From the NCBI GenBank assembly GCA_902712845.1, contig LR743504.1:284001-348000 (forward strand): a stretch of 64,000 nt of DNA. Reading direction: 5' to 3'. Below the pieces are notes generated by a model, which saw only the letters and a list, made by a program, of their open reading frames with translations, was not told where the DNA came from and searched no databases. The stretch comes from Methylobacterium bullatum. Lineage in GTDB: Bacteria; Pseudomonadota; Alphaproteobacteria; Rhizobiales; Beijerinckiaceae. This document shows, one piece after another, positions 1 to 8,777 of this stretch; within the stretch, counting starts at the first letter, position 1; each line of letters opens with the position of its first letter. A program made the translations under genes and the position numbers.

Positions 1-1050
1 AACGGCGTCTCCTGTGGCTCCCTCGAGCACAAAATGGGCATCCACGGCAATTCCACCTGCGTCATGAACTATGACGGCGCGAAGGGTTGGCTCGTCGGCC
101 AGGAGAACCGCGGTCTCAACGCGATGTTCGTGATGATGAACGAGGCGCGCCTCGCGGTGGGCGTCCAGGGTCTCGCCCAGTCGGAGGTCGCCTACCAGAA
201 CGCCGTGGCCTACGCGAAGGACCGGCTCCAGGGCCGCTCGCTGACGGGGGCGAAGGCACCCGACAAGGTCGCCGACCCGATCATCGTCCACCCGGACGTG
301 CGCCGGACCCTCATGGGTATCCGCGCCTTCAACGAGGCCGCCCGCGCCCTGGTGCTGTGGACCGCGCTCCAGGCCGATATCGGCCACCGCTCCGACGACG
401 CGGCCGAGCGCCAGAAGGCCGAGGATCATATGGGCCTGATGACCCCGGTGGTGAAGGGCGTGCTCACGGACAAGGGGTTCGACAACGCGGTGGCGGCCCA
501 GCAACTCTTCGGCGGCCACGGCTACATCGAGGAATGGGGCATGTCGCAATTCGTGCGCGATGCCCGCATCGCCATGATCTACGAGGGCGCCAACGGCATC
601 CAGGCCATGGACCTCATCGGCCGCAAGTTGCCCAAGGATGGCGGCCGGGCGATGATGGGCTTCCTCGCCGAGGTCCAGACCTTCATCAAGGACCATGCCG
701 AGGTGGAGGGCATGGCGCCGTTCACCGCGCCGCTCCAGGCCGGCCTGAACGACCTCCAGGGCGCCACGATGTGGTTCATGCAGAACGCCTTTTCCAAACC
801 CGACAATGCCGGGGCCGGCGCCACCGACTACATGCACCTCCTCGGCCTCGTCGCCATGGGCTACATGTGGGCCCGGATCGCCAAGGCGGCGCTCGCGCGG
901 ATCGCGGACGGTCGTGCGCAGGACATGGACGACAAACTCGTCACCGGCCGCTTCTACATGGAGCGGACGCTCCCCGAGACCGCCCTGCGGCTGGTACGGA
1001 TCAAGGCCGGAGCCGAGACGACCATGGCGCTTGGCGCCGAGGCGTTTTAG
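1..1050 (+). CDS. acyl-CoA dehydrogenase, C-terminal part (5' truncated by window edge)
   Basis: The reading frame is open from base 1, so the gene begins before the window; about 349 C-terminal residues are present. Acyl-CoA dehydrogenases oxidise acyl-CoA to 2-enoyl-CoA with FAD, the first step of beta-oxidation. The stretch FGGHGYIEEWGMSQFVRD followed by IYEGANGIQAMDLIGRKL is the family's C-terminal half, where the Glu of YEG is the expected catalytic base. The last 120 or so residues match the extra C-terminal domain of the long FadE-like class (acetyl-CoA dehydrogenase-like C-terminal domain). The thiolase gene downstream and the FadJ-type gene at 4.1 kb complete the pathway. Substrate chain length cannot be read from the sequence. 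Confidence 0.93.
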   Translation, partial: NGVSCGSLEHKMGIHGNSTCVMNYDGAKGWLVGQENRGLNAMFVMMNEARLAVGVQGLAQSEVAYQNAVAYAKDRLQGRSLTGAKAPDKVADPIIVHPDVRRTLMGIRAFNEAARALVLWTALQADIGHRSDDAAERQKAEDHMGLMTPVVKGVLTDKGFDNAVAAQQLFGGHGYIEEWGMSQFVRDARIAMIYEGANGIQAMDLIGRKLPKDGGRAMMGFLAEVQTFIKDHAEVEGMAPFTAPLQAGLNDLQGATMWFMQNAFSKPDNAGAGATDYMHLLGLVAMGYMWARIAKAALARIADGRAQDMDDKLVTGRFYMERTLPETALRLVRIKAGAETTMALGAEAF

Positions 1051-1082
1051 AGCGGACGACAGACTTTCGGTTCACCCCGTCA

Positions 1083-1188
1083 TTCCGGGGCGCTCGCAGA
1101 ACGAGCCCGGAATCCAGAGCTGCCGACGCGACAAACCTTGGATGTGTTGGCGGATCTGGATTCCGGGCTCCGCTTCGCGGCCCCGGAA
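1083..1188. repeat. intergenic palindromic element (ATTCCGGG family)
   Basis: The 206-base gap between the dehydrogenase and the thiolase holds two arms, 1083-1118 and 1155-1188, that are near-perfect reverse complements (ends TTCCGGGG and CCCCGGAA, inner ends AATCCAGA and TCTGGATT). Arm 1 is itself a small inverted repeat around CGCTCG/CGAGC. The whole would fold into a long hairpin between two co-directional genes. Similar ATTCCGGG palindromes are common between genes in Hyphomicrobiales (recalled, not searched). It could act as an mRNA stabiliser or a transcription stop; there is no T-tract. Confidence 0.8.
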
Positions 1189-1256
1189 AGACGGGGAGAC
1201 CGAGAGCAGACTTTGAAAGCCGTCGCTCCGCAGGAGCGGACAACAGGGAAGCGCAT

Positions 1257-2465
1257 ATGCCCGAGGCCTTCATCTACGATCACGTCCGCACGCCGCGCGG
1301 CCGCGGCAAGCCGGACGGCGCCCTGCACGAGGTGACGGCCCTGCGCCTCGCCGAGACGGCCCTGCGCGCCCTTAAGGAACGCAACGGGCTCGACACGCGG
1401 CAGGTGGACGACGTCATCCTCGGCTGCGTCGACCCCGTCGGCGAGGCCGGCGGCGACATCGCCCGCGCGGCGGCCCTGGTGGCCGATTACGGCGACCACG
1501 TGCCCGGCGTGCAGATCAACCGCTTCTGCGCCTCCGGCCTCGACGCAGTGAACTTCGCCGCCGCCCAGGTCATGGCCGGCCAGCACGACCTCACCATCGG
1601 CGGCGGCGTCGAATCCATGAGCCGCGTCGGCCTCGGCGCCTCGGGCGGGGCCTGGCCGGTGGACCCCGCCATCGCGATCAAGTCGTGGTTCATGCCCCAG
1701 GGCGTCTCGGCCGACCTCATCGCCACGAAATACGGCTTCTCCCGCGACGAGTGCGACGCCTACGCGGTCGAATCGCAGAAGCGCTCGGCCAAGTCCTGGG
1801 CCGACGGAATGTTCAGGAATTCCGTCGTGCCGGTGCGCGACGTCAACGGCATCACCCTGCTCGACACCGACGAGCACATGCGCCCCTCCACCGACATGCA
1901 GTCGCTGGCCGGGCTGAAGGCCTCCTTCGTCCAGATGGGGCAGATGGGCGGGTTCGACGCCGTGGCGATCGACGCGCATCCCGACGTGGAGACGGTGAAC
2001 CACGTCCACCATGCGGGCAATTCCTCGGGCATCGTCGATGGCGCCGCCGCCGTGCTGGTGGGCTCGAAGGAGGCGGGCGAGAAGGCCGGCCTCAAGCCGC
2101 GCGCCCGCATCCGTGCCTTCGCCAATATCGGCTCGGACCCGGCGCTGATGCTCACCGGCCCGGTGGACGTGACGAAGAAGGTGCTGGCCCGCGCCGGCAT
2201 GACCATCGCCGATATCGACCTGTTCGAGGTCAACGAGGCCTTTGCCGCCGTGGTCCTGCGCTTCTGCCAGGCCTTCGGGCTCAACCCGTCCGAGGTGAAC
2301 GTCAATGGCGGCGCCATCGCCATGGGCCATCCGCTGGGTGCCACCGGCGCGATGATCCTCGGCACGGTGCTCGACGAGTTGGAGCGCACCGGCAAGGAGC
2401 GCGCCCTCGTCACCCTCTGTATCGGCGCCGGCATGGGCACCGCCACGATCATCGAGCGGGTGTGA
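1257..2465 (+). CDS. acetyl-CoA C-acetyltransferase (thiolase)
   Basis: This 402-residue thiolase performs the last step of beta-oxidation, cleaving 3-ketoacyl-CoA with CoA, or condenses acetyl-CoA in reverse. The start at 1257 (MPEAFIYDHVRTPRGRG) is chosen because it gives the normal family length and N-terminus; the same frame stays open far upstream inside the previous gene, which is chance. The nucleophilic Cys91 lies in NRFCASGLDAVNFAA. The His of GGAIAMGHPLGATGA and the second Cys of LCIGAGMGTA complete the active site. Co-directional with the dehydrogenase upstream; the FadJ-type enzyme lies 1.65 kb downstream. Confidence 0.95.
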   Translation: MPEAFIYDHVRTPRGRGKPDGALHEVTALRLAETALRALKERNGLDTRQVDDVILGCVDPVGEAGGDIARAAALVADYGDHVPGVQINRFCASGLDAVNFAAAQVMAGQHDLTIGGGVESMSRVGLGASGGAWPVDPAIAIKSWFMPQGVSADLIATKYGFSRDECDAYAVESQKRSAKSWADGMFRNSVVPVRDVNGITLLDTDEHMRPSTDMQSLAGLKASFVQMGQMGGFDAVAIDAHPDVETVNHVHHAGNSSGIVDGAAAVLVGSKEAGEKAGLKPRARIRAFANIGSDPALMLTGPVDVTKKVLARAGMTIADIDLFEVNEAFAAVVLRFCQAFGLNPSEVNVNGGAIAMGHPLGATGAMILGTVLDELERTGKERALVTLCIGAGMGTATIIERV

Positions 2466-2566
2466 TGGGGCGCCGTCCCTCCCAAACCCTTCGCAACGCT
2501 GCTAAACGGCGCACTCCCGCCGCCGATGCCGGCGGCGCAATCATAAACACCGGGAGACACGCCACG

Positions 2567-3055
2567 ATGACACGCCTTCTCGCGACCCTGATGCTGACGA
2601 CCGCGCTCTGGGCGCCGTTCGCCGCCCACGCGGACGACGCCACCGACCGCGTCGCGGTCGCCAAGGATCTGGTTCAGAAGACCCTGATCAAGAACCTCGA
2701 AACCGGCTTCACCGGCGCCCTGGAAAAGACCGTGCAGCCGATGCCCGAGGACAAGGCCGAGGCCATCCGCAAGGAGGTCCGCGCCGAGTTCGACAAGCAA
2801 CGCGAGGTGATGATCGAGGGATTGTCGAAGGCCTATGCCGAGAAGTTCAATCTCGACGAGCTCAAGCATCTCAGCGGCATTTACGACGACAAGATCTACC
2901 AGAAGTTCCAGGCGATCAATTCGGACCCGGCCTCGACCGTCACGGTGATCTCGCAGGGCGCCGTGACCAAGATCCTGAACATGCTGGCCATCGCTTCGGC
3001 CGGCGACAGGCCGGCGGGCGCGCCGCCGCTGCCGGGGACGGCGCCGGCCAAGTAG
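2567..3055 (+). CDS. DUF2059 family secreted protein
   Basis: A 162-residue protein with a clear signal peptide (MTRLLATLMLTTALWAPFAAHA, cleavage near residue 22). The start at 2567 follows GGGAGA at 2552-2557. The mature part is mainly charged helix; DELKHLSGIYDDKIYQKF resembles the C-terminal half of DUF2059, a periplasmic family of unknown function. It ends in a Pro/Ala-rich tail. It lies 101 bases after the thiolase gene and may be co-transcribed, but nothing ties it to lipid metabolism. Its stop codon falls inside a short tandem repeat. Confidence 0.8.
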   Translation: MTRLLATLMLTTALWAPFAAHADDATDRVAVAKDLVQKTLIKNLETGFTGALEKTVQPMPEDKAEAIRKEVRAEFDKQREVMIEGLSKAYAEKFNLDELKHLSGIYDDKIYQKFQAINSDPASTVTVISQGAVTKILNMLAIASAGDRPAGAPPLPGTAPAK

Positions 3056-3105
3056 AAACCGACTGGGACGTAGAGATCGGCTGGAACGTAGAAACCGACC
3101 GGGAT
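3052..3105. repeat. three tandem 18-base repeats
   Basis: Three imperfect 18-base units lie head to tail: 3052-3069, 3070-3087 and 3088-3105. Each begins GTAGA and continues as AACCGACTGGGAC or a close variant. The first unit contains the TAG stop codon of the DUF2059 gene. They lie between converging genes and were probably made by slippage; no function is evident. Confidence 0.75.
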
Positions 3106-3216
3106 TGGATCCGGGGAGGATCGACGGCAGGGCCGCACCGTCTGGGGCGGCCCTGCATGAGACCGACGACGCGAACGTGCTGGCACAAGGGCGCGGCGGG
3201 CGTTCCGGGAGGGGCG

Positions 3217-4005
3217 CTACGACGCCAGGGCGGCGAGGCGCGGCTCCCGTGCCTCGAATCCGGCGACACTCGGGAGGGCTTCGAGTTGGGGGCGGGCGAA
3301 ATGATAGCCTTGGAACAGCGTCGCCCCGAGCCCGCGCAGGGTCTCGAGTTCGCCCCGCGTCTCGACGCCCTCCGCGATGACCGAGACGCCGAGCTGGCGC
3401 GCGATGGAGATGATCCCCGCCGTGATGATCTGACGGCCCTTGTCCGTGTCGATGCCGCGCAGGAGCTCCATGTCGATCTTGATCAGGTCGGGACGGAAGT
3501 TCGCCAGGAGGTTGAGGCCGGCGAAGCCCGCGCCGAAATCGTCCAGAGCCGTGAGGAAGCCCTGCTTGCGATACTCCGCCACGATGCGCTTCACATGATC
3601 GATGTCCCGGAACTTCTCGTTCTCGGTGAACTCGAACATGATCCGGTCATGGGCGAATCCGGCCCGGCGCGCCGCCTCCAGGGAGGAGCGGATGCAGGCC
3701 GCCGGCTCGTAGACCGCGTTGGGCATGAAGTTGATGGACAGCTTGGTTTCGTCGTCGACGGGAAACAGCCGGCCGGCCAGCTCGATGGCCCGCACCCGCG
3801 CGGCCTGATCGAAACGATAGACCGTCGTCTCGGTGACGCGATCGAGGATCGAGGCCGCGGACTGGCCTTCGGGGCCGCGCACCAGCGCCTCGTATCCCCA
3901 TACGCGCTGAGCGTCGAGATCGAGGATGGGTTGGAACGCCATCGTAAACGTAAAGTCGAGATCGGCTCCGTCGCGGCATCCCTGGCAGACGTTTCGCGCC
4001 AACAT
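3217..4005 (-). CDS. EAL-domain cyclic-di-GMP phosphodiesterase
   Basis: This 262-residue protein is almost entirely one EAL domain, the enzyme that linearises cyclic-di-GMP. Residues expected for activity are visible: E39-A-L in GYEALVRG, the Asn of SINFMPN, the Glu of FEFTENE, the paired Asp of ALDDFGAG, the Lys of LIKIDMELL, and the Glu of IAEGVET. The signature QGYHFARP closes the domain. A short N-terminus with a CxxC pair (CQGC) precedes it; no sensory domain, signal peptide or membrane helix is seen. It is opposite in strand to both neighbours. Likely catalytically active, but its input signal is unknown. Confidence 0.92.
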   Translation of the reverse strand: MLARNVCQGCRDGADLDFTFTMAFQPILDLDAQRVWGYEALVRGPEGQSAASILDRVTETTVYRFDQAARVRAIELAGRLFPVDDETKLSINFMPNAVYEPAACIRSSLEAARRAGFAHDRIMFEFTENEKFRDIDHVKRIVAEYRKQGFLTALDDFGAGFAGLNLLANFRPDLIKIDMELLRGIDTDKGRQIITAGIISIARQLGVSVIAEGVETRGELETLRGLGATLFQGYHFARPQLEALPSVAGFEAREPRLAALAS

Positions 4006-4115
4006 TCGATAAGTTTCCCTGTTCCACCTTTTCGACCCTGGGATTCTTTATCCAGCCCAAATTTTTAAATCGTCTTAATAGCTTCGCTTTCTACGCCGAC
4101 CCCAAAGGATCAGAC

Positions 4116-6320
4116 ATGAATCTCACGAACTTCAGCTTCGAGGTCGATTCCGACGGTATCGCGCTCGCGACCTGGGACATGCCCGGCCGTTCAATGAACG
4201 TCTTCACCGAGGGGGTGATGAGCGACCTGCATCAGGTCATCGACGCCGTGGTGGCCGATCCAGCCGTGAAGGGCTGCGTCATCACCTCGGGCAAGGACAA
4301 CTTTTCCGGCGGCGCCGACCTGACCATGCTCCAGGGCCTCGGCCAGGCTTACGAAAAGCTGAAAGCCGAGAAGGGCGAGGAGGAGGCCATGCGCCACTTC
4401 TTCGAGGAATCGCGCAAGCTCACCCTGGTCTTCCGCAAGCTCGAGACCTGCGGCAAGCCCTTCGCGGCGGCGGTGAACGGCATCTGCCTCGGCGGCGCCT
4501 TCGAGCTCTCGCTCTCCTGTCACCACCGGGTGCTGTCCGACGATCCGAAGACCCGCGTCGGCCTGCCCGAGATCAAGGTCGGGCTGTTTCCCGGCGCCGG
4601 CGGGACCCAGCGCGTCCCCCGCCTGATGCAGACCGGCGACGCCCTGCAGATGCTGTTCAAGGGCGAGCAGATCCGTCCGCTCATGGCCAAGAACATGGGC
4701 CTCGTCCACGAGGTGGCGGGCAAGGACGAGATCGTCGAGAAGGCCAAGGCCTGGATCAGGGCCGGCGGCTCGCCCGTGGCCCCTTGGGACCAGCCGAAGT
4801 TCAAGGCGCCCTCGGGCAAGGTCTATTCGCCCGCCGGCATGATGATCTGGCCCCCGGCCAACGCGATCTACCGCCGCGAGACCCACGACAATTACCCGGC
4901 GGCCAAGGCCATACTCGCCTCGGTCTACGAGGGCCTGCAGCTGCCGATGGATCTCGCGCTGCGGGTCGAGAGCCGGTACTTCGCCAAGATCCTGCGCTCC
5001 AAGGAGGCGGCGGCGATGATCCGCACGCTGTTCATCTCCATGGGCGAGCTGAACAAGGGCGCCCGCCGGCCCAAGGAGATCGCCAAGACCAGCGTGAAGC
5101 GGGTGGGCGTCGTCGGCGCGGGCTTCATGGGCGCCGGTGTCGCCTACGTCACCGCCAATGCGGGGATGGAGGTCGTCCTCCTCGACCAGTCCGCGGAAGC
5201 CGCCGAGAAGGGCAAGGCCTACGCCCACAAGCTCGTCACCGACCAGATCAACAAGGGCCGCGCCAAGACCGCCGACCGCGAAGCGCTTCTCGCGCGCATC
5301 ACCACCAGCGCCGATTACGCCGACCTGTCATCCTGTGATCTCGTGATCGAGGCGGTGTTCGAGGACCCCAAGGTGAAGGCCGAGGTCATCGCCAAGGTCG
5401 AGGCGGTGATCGGCGAGGATGTGATCTTCGCCTCCAACACCTCGACGCTGCCGATCTCCGGCCTCGCCAAGGCGTCCCGGCGCGCGGGCAATTTCGTGGG
5501 CATCCACTTCTTCTCGCCGGTGGAGAAGATGATGCTCGTGGAGATCATCAAGGGCGAGCAGACCGGCGATGCCGCGCTCGCCACCGCCCTCGACTATGTC
5601 CGGGCGATCAAGAAGACGCCCATCGTCGTCAACGACAGCCGGGGCTTCTTCGCCAATCGTTGCGTCGGCGCCTATCTCTACGAGGGCCACAAGATGCTCA
5701 TCGAGGGCGTTCCCCCCGCCATGATCGAGAATGCCGGCCGCCAGGCGGGGATGCCGGTGGGGCCCCTCTCCCTCACCGACGAGGTCGCCGTCGACCTCGC
5801 CCTGAAGATCGTGAGGGCCACCGAGGCGCAGCTCGGCGCCGAGGCCATCGACCCCGCCCAGAAGGCTCTGCTCACGACCCTGGTGGAGGGCGAGGGCCGG
5901 CTCGGGCGCAAGAACCGGAAAGGCTTCTACGACTATCCGGAAGGCGCCTCGAAGAAGTTGTGGCCCGGATTGTCGGAGCTCCAGACCACGCGAATCGACC
6001 CCGACGAGGTCGATTTCACCGAACTGAAGCAGCGGCTCCTGGTGGTTCAGGCCCTGGAGGCCGCCCGCACGGTGGGTGAAGGCGTGATCACCGACCCGCG
6101 TGAGGCCGATGTGGGCTCCATCCTCGGCTTCGGCTTCGCCCCTTTCACCGGCGGCGCCCTGTCCTACATCGACTTCATGGGGGCGAAGGCGTTCGTTTCC
6201 CTGGCCCAGGGCCTCGAGGCGAGGCACGGGTCGCGCTTCGCGGTGCCGGAGAACCTCCTGCGCATGGCGGAGGCCGGCGGCACCTTCTACGGCGAGGCCG
6301 CAGCCAAGAAGGCGGCGTGA
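4116..6320 (+). CDS. 3-hydroxyacyl-CoA dehydrogenase/enoyl-CoA hydratase, FadJ/FadB type
   Basis: A 734-residue multifunctional beta-oxidation enzyme. Residues about 1-200 form an enoyl-CoA hydratase domain (NFSGGADLTML oxyanion region, ICLGGAFELSLSCHHR, GLPEIKVGLFPGAGGTQR). The NAD-binding hydroxyacyl-CoA dehydrogenase domain begins near residue 327 (VGVVGAGFMGAGVAYVTANA) and carries the catalytic-His segment VGIHFFSPVEKMMLVEII; C-terminal dehydrogenase domains follow (NDSRGFFANRC). AAGGATCAGAC precedes the ATG. It supplies the two central steps between the dehydrogenase and thiolase at the start of the window. FadJ versus FadB cannot be settled by eye. Confidence 0.94.
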   Translation: MNLTNFSFEVDSDGIALATWDMPGRSMNVFTEGVMSDLHQVIDAVVADPAVKGCVITSGKDNFSGGADLTMLQGLGQAYEKLKAEKGEEEAMRHFFEESRKLTLVFRKLETCGKPFAAAVNGICLGGAFELSLSCHHRVLSDDPKTRVGLPEIKVGLFPGAGGTQRVPRLMQTGDALQMLFKGEQIRPLMAKNMGLVHEVAGKDEIVEKAKAWIRAGGSPVAPWDQPKFKAPSGKVYSPAGMMIWPPANAIYRRETHDNYPAAKAILASVYEGLQLPMDLALRVESRYFAKILRSKEAAAMIRTLFISMGELNKGARRPKEIAKTSVKRVGVVGAGFMGAGVAYVTANAGMEVVLLDQSAEAAEKGKAYAHKLVTDQINKGRAKTADREALLARITTSADYADLSSCDLVIEAVFEDPKVKAEVIAKVEAVIGEDVIFASNTSTLPISGLAKASRRAGNFVGIHFFSPVEKMMLVEIIKGEQTGDAALATALDYVRAIKKTPIVVNDSRGFFANRCVGAYLYEGHKMLIEGVPPAMIENAGRQAGMPVGPLSLTDEVAVDLALKIVRATEAQLGAEAIDPAQKALLTTLVEGEGRLGRKNRKGFYDYPEGASKKLWPGLSELQTTRIDPDEVDFTELKQRLLVVQALEAARTVGEGVITDPREADVGSILGFGFAPFTGGALSYIDFMGAKAFVSLAQGLEARHGSRFAVPENLLRMAEAGGTFYGEAAAKKAA

Positions 6321-6380
6321 ACGAACATTCCGGCTCGGGACATCCCCCGGCCGGGGTCACATGACGGGAGGGAGCGTTCC

Positions 6381-6797
6381 ATGAGCACGACCGAAGCGAC
6401 CACCGCCGATCAGGTCGGCGCCGACGGAACGCCCCTGCGGGTCACGGCGACACCGACCGCCATCGCCCTGATCGAGGAATTGCGGGCCGAGCACGGGCCG
6501 GTGATGTTCCACCAATCGGGCGGGTGCTGCGACGGGTCCTCGCCCATGTGCTACCCGGTGGGCGACTTTCTCACCGGCGACAGCGATGTCCATCTCGGCC
6601 AGGTGGCCGGCGCCGATTTCTGGATCAGCCGGCCGCAATTCCAAGTCTGGAAGCACACCCACCTGATCCTCGACGTGGTGCCCGGTCGAGGCGGCATGTT
6701 CTCCCTGGAGAACGGCCGCGACAAGCGCTTCCTCATCCGCTCGCGGATTTTCACCGAGGCCGAGAACACGGCTTTGGAAGGGGCTTGCCGGATCTGA
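6381..6797 (+). CDS. DUF779 family protein
   Basis: A 138-residue protein preceded by the purine-rich GGGAGGGAG. The core VMFHQSGGCCDGSSPMCY and the later WKHTHLILDVVPGRGGMFSLE are the conserved features I associate with DUF779, a small family often found next to aldehyde dehydrogenase genes. The Cys cluster (CC and C) could bind metal. No aldehyde dehydrogenase lies in this window, so its usual neighbour is absent. It follows the FadJ-type gene by 60 bases on the same strand and converges with the oxidoreductase downstream. Biochemical role unknown. Confidence 0.8.
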   Translation: MSTTEATTADQVGADGTPLRVTATPTAIALIEELRAEHGPVMFHQSGGCCDGSSPMCYPVGDFLTGDSDVHLGQVAGADFWISRPQFQVWKHTHLILDVVPGRGGMFSLENGRDKRFLIRSRIFTEAENTALEGACRI

Positions 6798-6836
6798 TCC
6801 GGAGGACCAGGGGCCTGACCACGTCCGGTGGCATCG

Positions 6837-7838
6837 TTACCGGATCTGGACCACGACCTTGCCCCTGGAACGGCCGGCCTCGAGCTCCGTCAGGGCCGCG
6901 TCCGTCTCGGCGAAAGAGACCACCCGGTCGATGACCGGTCGAATGGTCCCGGCTTCGATGAGCGCCGCGATCTCCGCCAGCTGCGCCCCGTTCGCCCGCA
7001 TGAACAGGAACGCGTAATCGACGCCGCGCGCCTTGGCCTTGCGCCGGATGCTGAGGCTCAGCAGGCGCATGACCTGCACCAGGAACCAGTTCAGCCCCTG
7101 AACCTTCGCAAAGGCCGGGTCCGGCGGGCCGGAGATCGAGATCAATCTTCCACCGGGCTTGAGCACGTCCAGCGACTTCCGAAGCGTATCGCCGTCGAGG
7201 CTGTTCAAGACGACATCGTAGCCGGACAGGACCGTCTCGAAGTCCTGGCGCTTGTAGTCAATGACGATATCGGCGCCGAGGCTCCTGACGAGGTCGGCAC
7301 TCCCCGCGCTCGCCGTGGTCGCGACCGTGGCGCCGAGATGTTTGGCGAGCTGGATGGCGAAGGTGCCGACGCCGCCGGAACCGGCATGGATCAGCACCTT
7401 GTCGCCCGGCTCGACCTTGGCCAACTCGACCAGGGCCTGCCATGCGGTCAGGCCGACGAGAGGGATCGAAGCCGCCTCGGCCATCGACAGGTTCCGGGGC
7501 TTGAGCGCGACATCGGCCTCGGCGACGGCGATACGCTCGGCGAGGGTGCCGATGCGGCCATCGCGCGGTCGCGCATAGACTTCGTCACCCACTTTGAAAC
7601 GTCGGACCCTCGGCCCGACCCGGATGACGGTCCCGGCGAGATCGTGCCCCAGGATGAAGGGCGGCTTGTATGGCAGGAACAGCTTGAATTCGCCGTTGCG
7701 GATCTTGGCGTCCAGGACGTTGAGCCCGGCCGCCGCGATCTCGACCAGGACGTCGCCGGGTCCCATCGCGGGCTCCGGCGCGTCGCCCAGGCGAAGCGGC
7801 TGCTTCTTCTTGTATCGATCGAGGAGGAACGCCTTCAC
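6837..7838 (-). CDS. NADP-dependent quinone oxidoreductase-like MDR enzyme
   Basis: A 333-residue medium-chain dehydrogenase/reductase. The N-terminal GroES-like half contains GHDLAGTVIRVGPRVRRFKV. The Rossmann half has the NADPH-binding segment HAGSGGVGTFAIQLAKHLGA. The structural-zinc cysteines of classical alcohol dehydrogenases are missing, which favours the zinc-independent quinone oxidoreductase branch. The start is GTG at 7836-7838 and overlaps the stop of the upstream SDR gene (GTGA), so the two are translationally coupled. Both are probably controlled by the divergent TetR regulator. Natural substrate unknown; a detoxifying enone or quinone reductase is the usual guess. Confidence 0.88.
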   Translation of the reverse strand: MKAFLLDRYKKKQPLRLGDAPEPAMGPGDVLVEIAAAGLNVLDAKIRNGEFKLFLPYKPPFILGHDLAGTVIRVGPRVRRFKVGDEVYARPRDGRIGTLAERIAVAEADVALKPRNLSMAEAASIPLVGLTAWQALVELAKVEPGDKVLIHAGSGGVGTFAIQLAKHLGATVATTASAGSADLVRSLGADIVIDYKRQDFETVLSGYDVVLNSLDGDTLRKSLDVLKPGGRLISISGPPDPAFAKVQGLNWFLVQVMRLLSLSIRRKAKARGVDYAFLFMRANGAQLAEIAALIEAGTIRPVIDRVVSFAETDAALTELEAGRSRGKVVVQIR

Positions 7839-8668
7839 AGGACTACGGTCTCCGAACGGGGGATGTGGGACCTGAACGGTTCATGCGGCGGGGCGTAGCG
7901 CGGTGCGGGGAGAACCTGGGCGAAACCCGGGATCATCGCCTGCCGAGCGGCCTGGAAGGCGTCCCATTGCCCGACGTCGTGAAGCGGCGGGATCGTGACG
8001 GGCTCCCGCCTGTCGAACCCCGCGAGAGCGGCGTCGACGAGGTCCCCGACCTCCATCATCGGCGGCAGCGACGCGGGATCGACCCCTGAACGGCTCCAGA
8101 TTTCGGTCCGGGTGGCGGCGGGCAGGACGGCTTGGACATAGACGCCCTTGGGCGACAATTCGTGGCTCAGGCCCTGGGACAGGAAGAGGACGAAGGCCTT
8201 TGTCGCTCCGTAGACCGTCATGCCGAATTCCGGGACTAGGCCGACCACGGAACCGATATTGACGATGGCACCCGTGCCGGCCTTGGCGAAGCGGGGCGCG
8301 ACCGCGCTGGCGAGCCGGACCAGCGAGGTCGTGTTGAGGGTGACGAGCCGCTCGACATCGTCGGTGGCCTGCTCGACGAAGCTGCCGCCGACAGTGGCGC
8401 CGGCATTGTTGACGAGGATGCCGATGCGATCGTCGTCGCGCAGCCGCGTCTCCACCGCCCGAACCTGATCCGAAGCGGTGAGGTCGGCCGGCAGGACGTC
8501 GACGGTGATGCCGTACTCACCGCGCAGGCGGCCGGCGAGGTCTTCCATCCGCGCCGTATCGCGAGCGACCAGCACGAGGTCGTGCCCACGCCTCGCGAAG
8601 CGGTCGGCATAGGTCGCGCCGATTCCGGTAGAGGCTCCCGTGACGAGAACCGAGCTCTTGCTTGCCAT
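7835..8668 (-). CDS. short-chain dehydrogenase/reductase (SDR)
   Basis: A 277-residue classical SDR. It has the cofactor motif TGASTGIG, the NNAGA motif, and the catalytic YGATK (Tyr and Lys four residues apart). ATG at 8668 is preceded on the minus strand by AGGAAGAG. It is the first gene of a two-gene operon with the MDR enzyme, faces the TetR gene across a 109-base gap, and reads out of a palindrome-rich promoter region. Substrate not predictable. Confidence 0.9.
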   Translation of the reverse strand: MASKSSVLVTGASTGIGATYADRFARRGHDLVLVARDTARMEDLAGRLRGEYGITVDVLPADLTASDQVRAVETRLRDDDRIGILVNNAGATVGGSFVEQATDDVERLVTLNTTSLVRLASAVAPRFAKAGTGAIVNIGSVVGLVPEFGMTVYGATKAFVLFLSQGLSHELSPKGVYVQAVLPAATRTEIWSRSGVDPASLPPMMEVGDLVDAALAGFDRREPVTIPPLHDVGQWDAFQAARQAMIPGFAQVLPAPRYAPPHEPFRSHIPRSETVVL

Positions 8669-8697
8669 GGGACATATCTCTTCCTGCGGGATCCATT

Positions 8698-8743
8698 ATC
8701 ATGATTGCCATCATGATTGAAACTAAATATGATCGCGATCATA
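8698..8743. promoter_or_regulatory. likely TetR operator region
   Basis: The 109-base divergent gap between the SDR and tetR genes carries a direct repeat ATCATGATTG at 8698-8707 and 8710-8719 (each containing the self-complementary ATCATGAT) and a perfect 16-base palindrome TATGATCGCGATCATA at 8728-8743. All share the half-site ATGAT/ATCAT. Clustered palindromes in a gap shared with a TetR gene are the normal sign of an operator controlling both directions. Binding is inferred. Confidence 0.75.
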
Positions 8744-8777
8744 ATAGTGTCAACGGGGTCCATCGGGATTTTTCGAG

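Noticed and set aside
87..1256. Upstream extension of the thiolase frame
   Set aside because: It overlaps the acyl-CoA dehydrogenase in another frame and has no thiolase homology; ATG at 1257 gives the normal protein.
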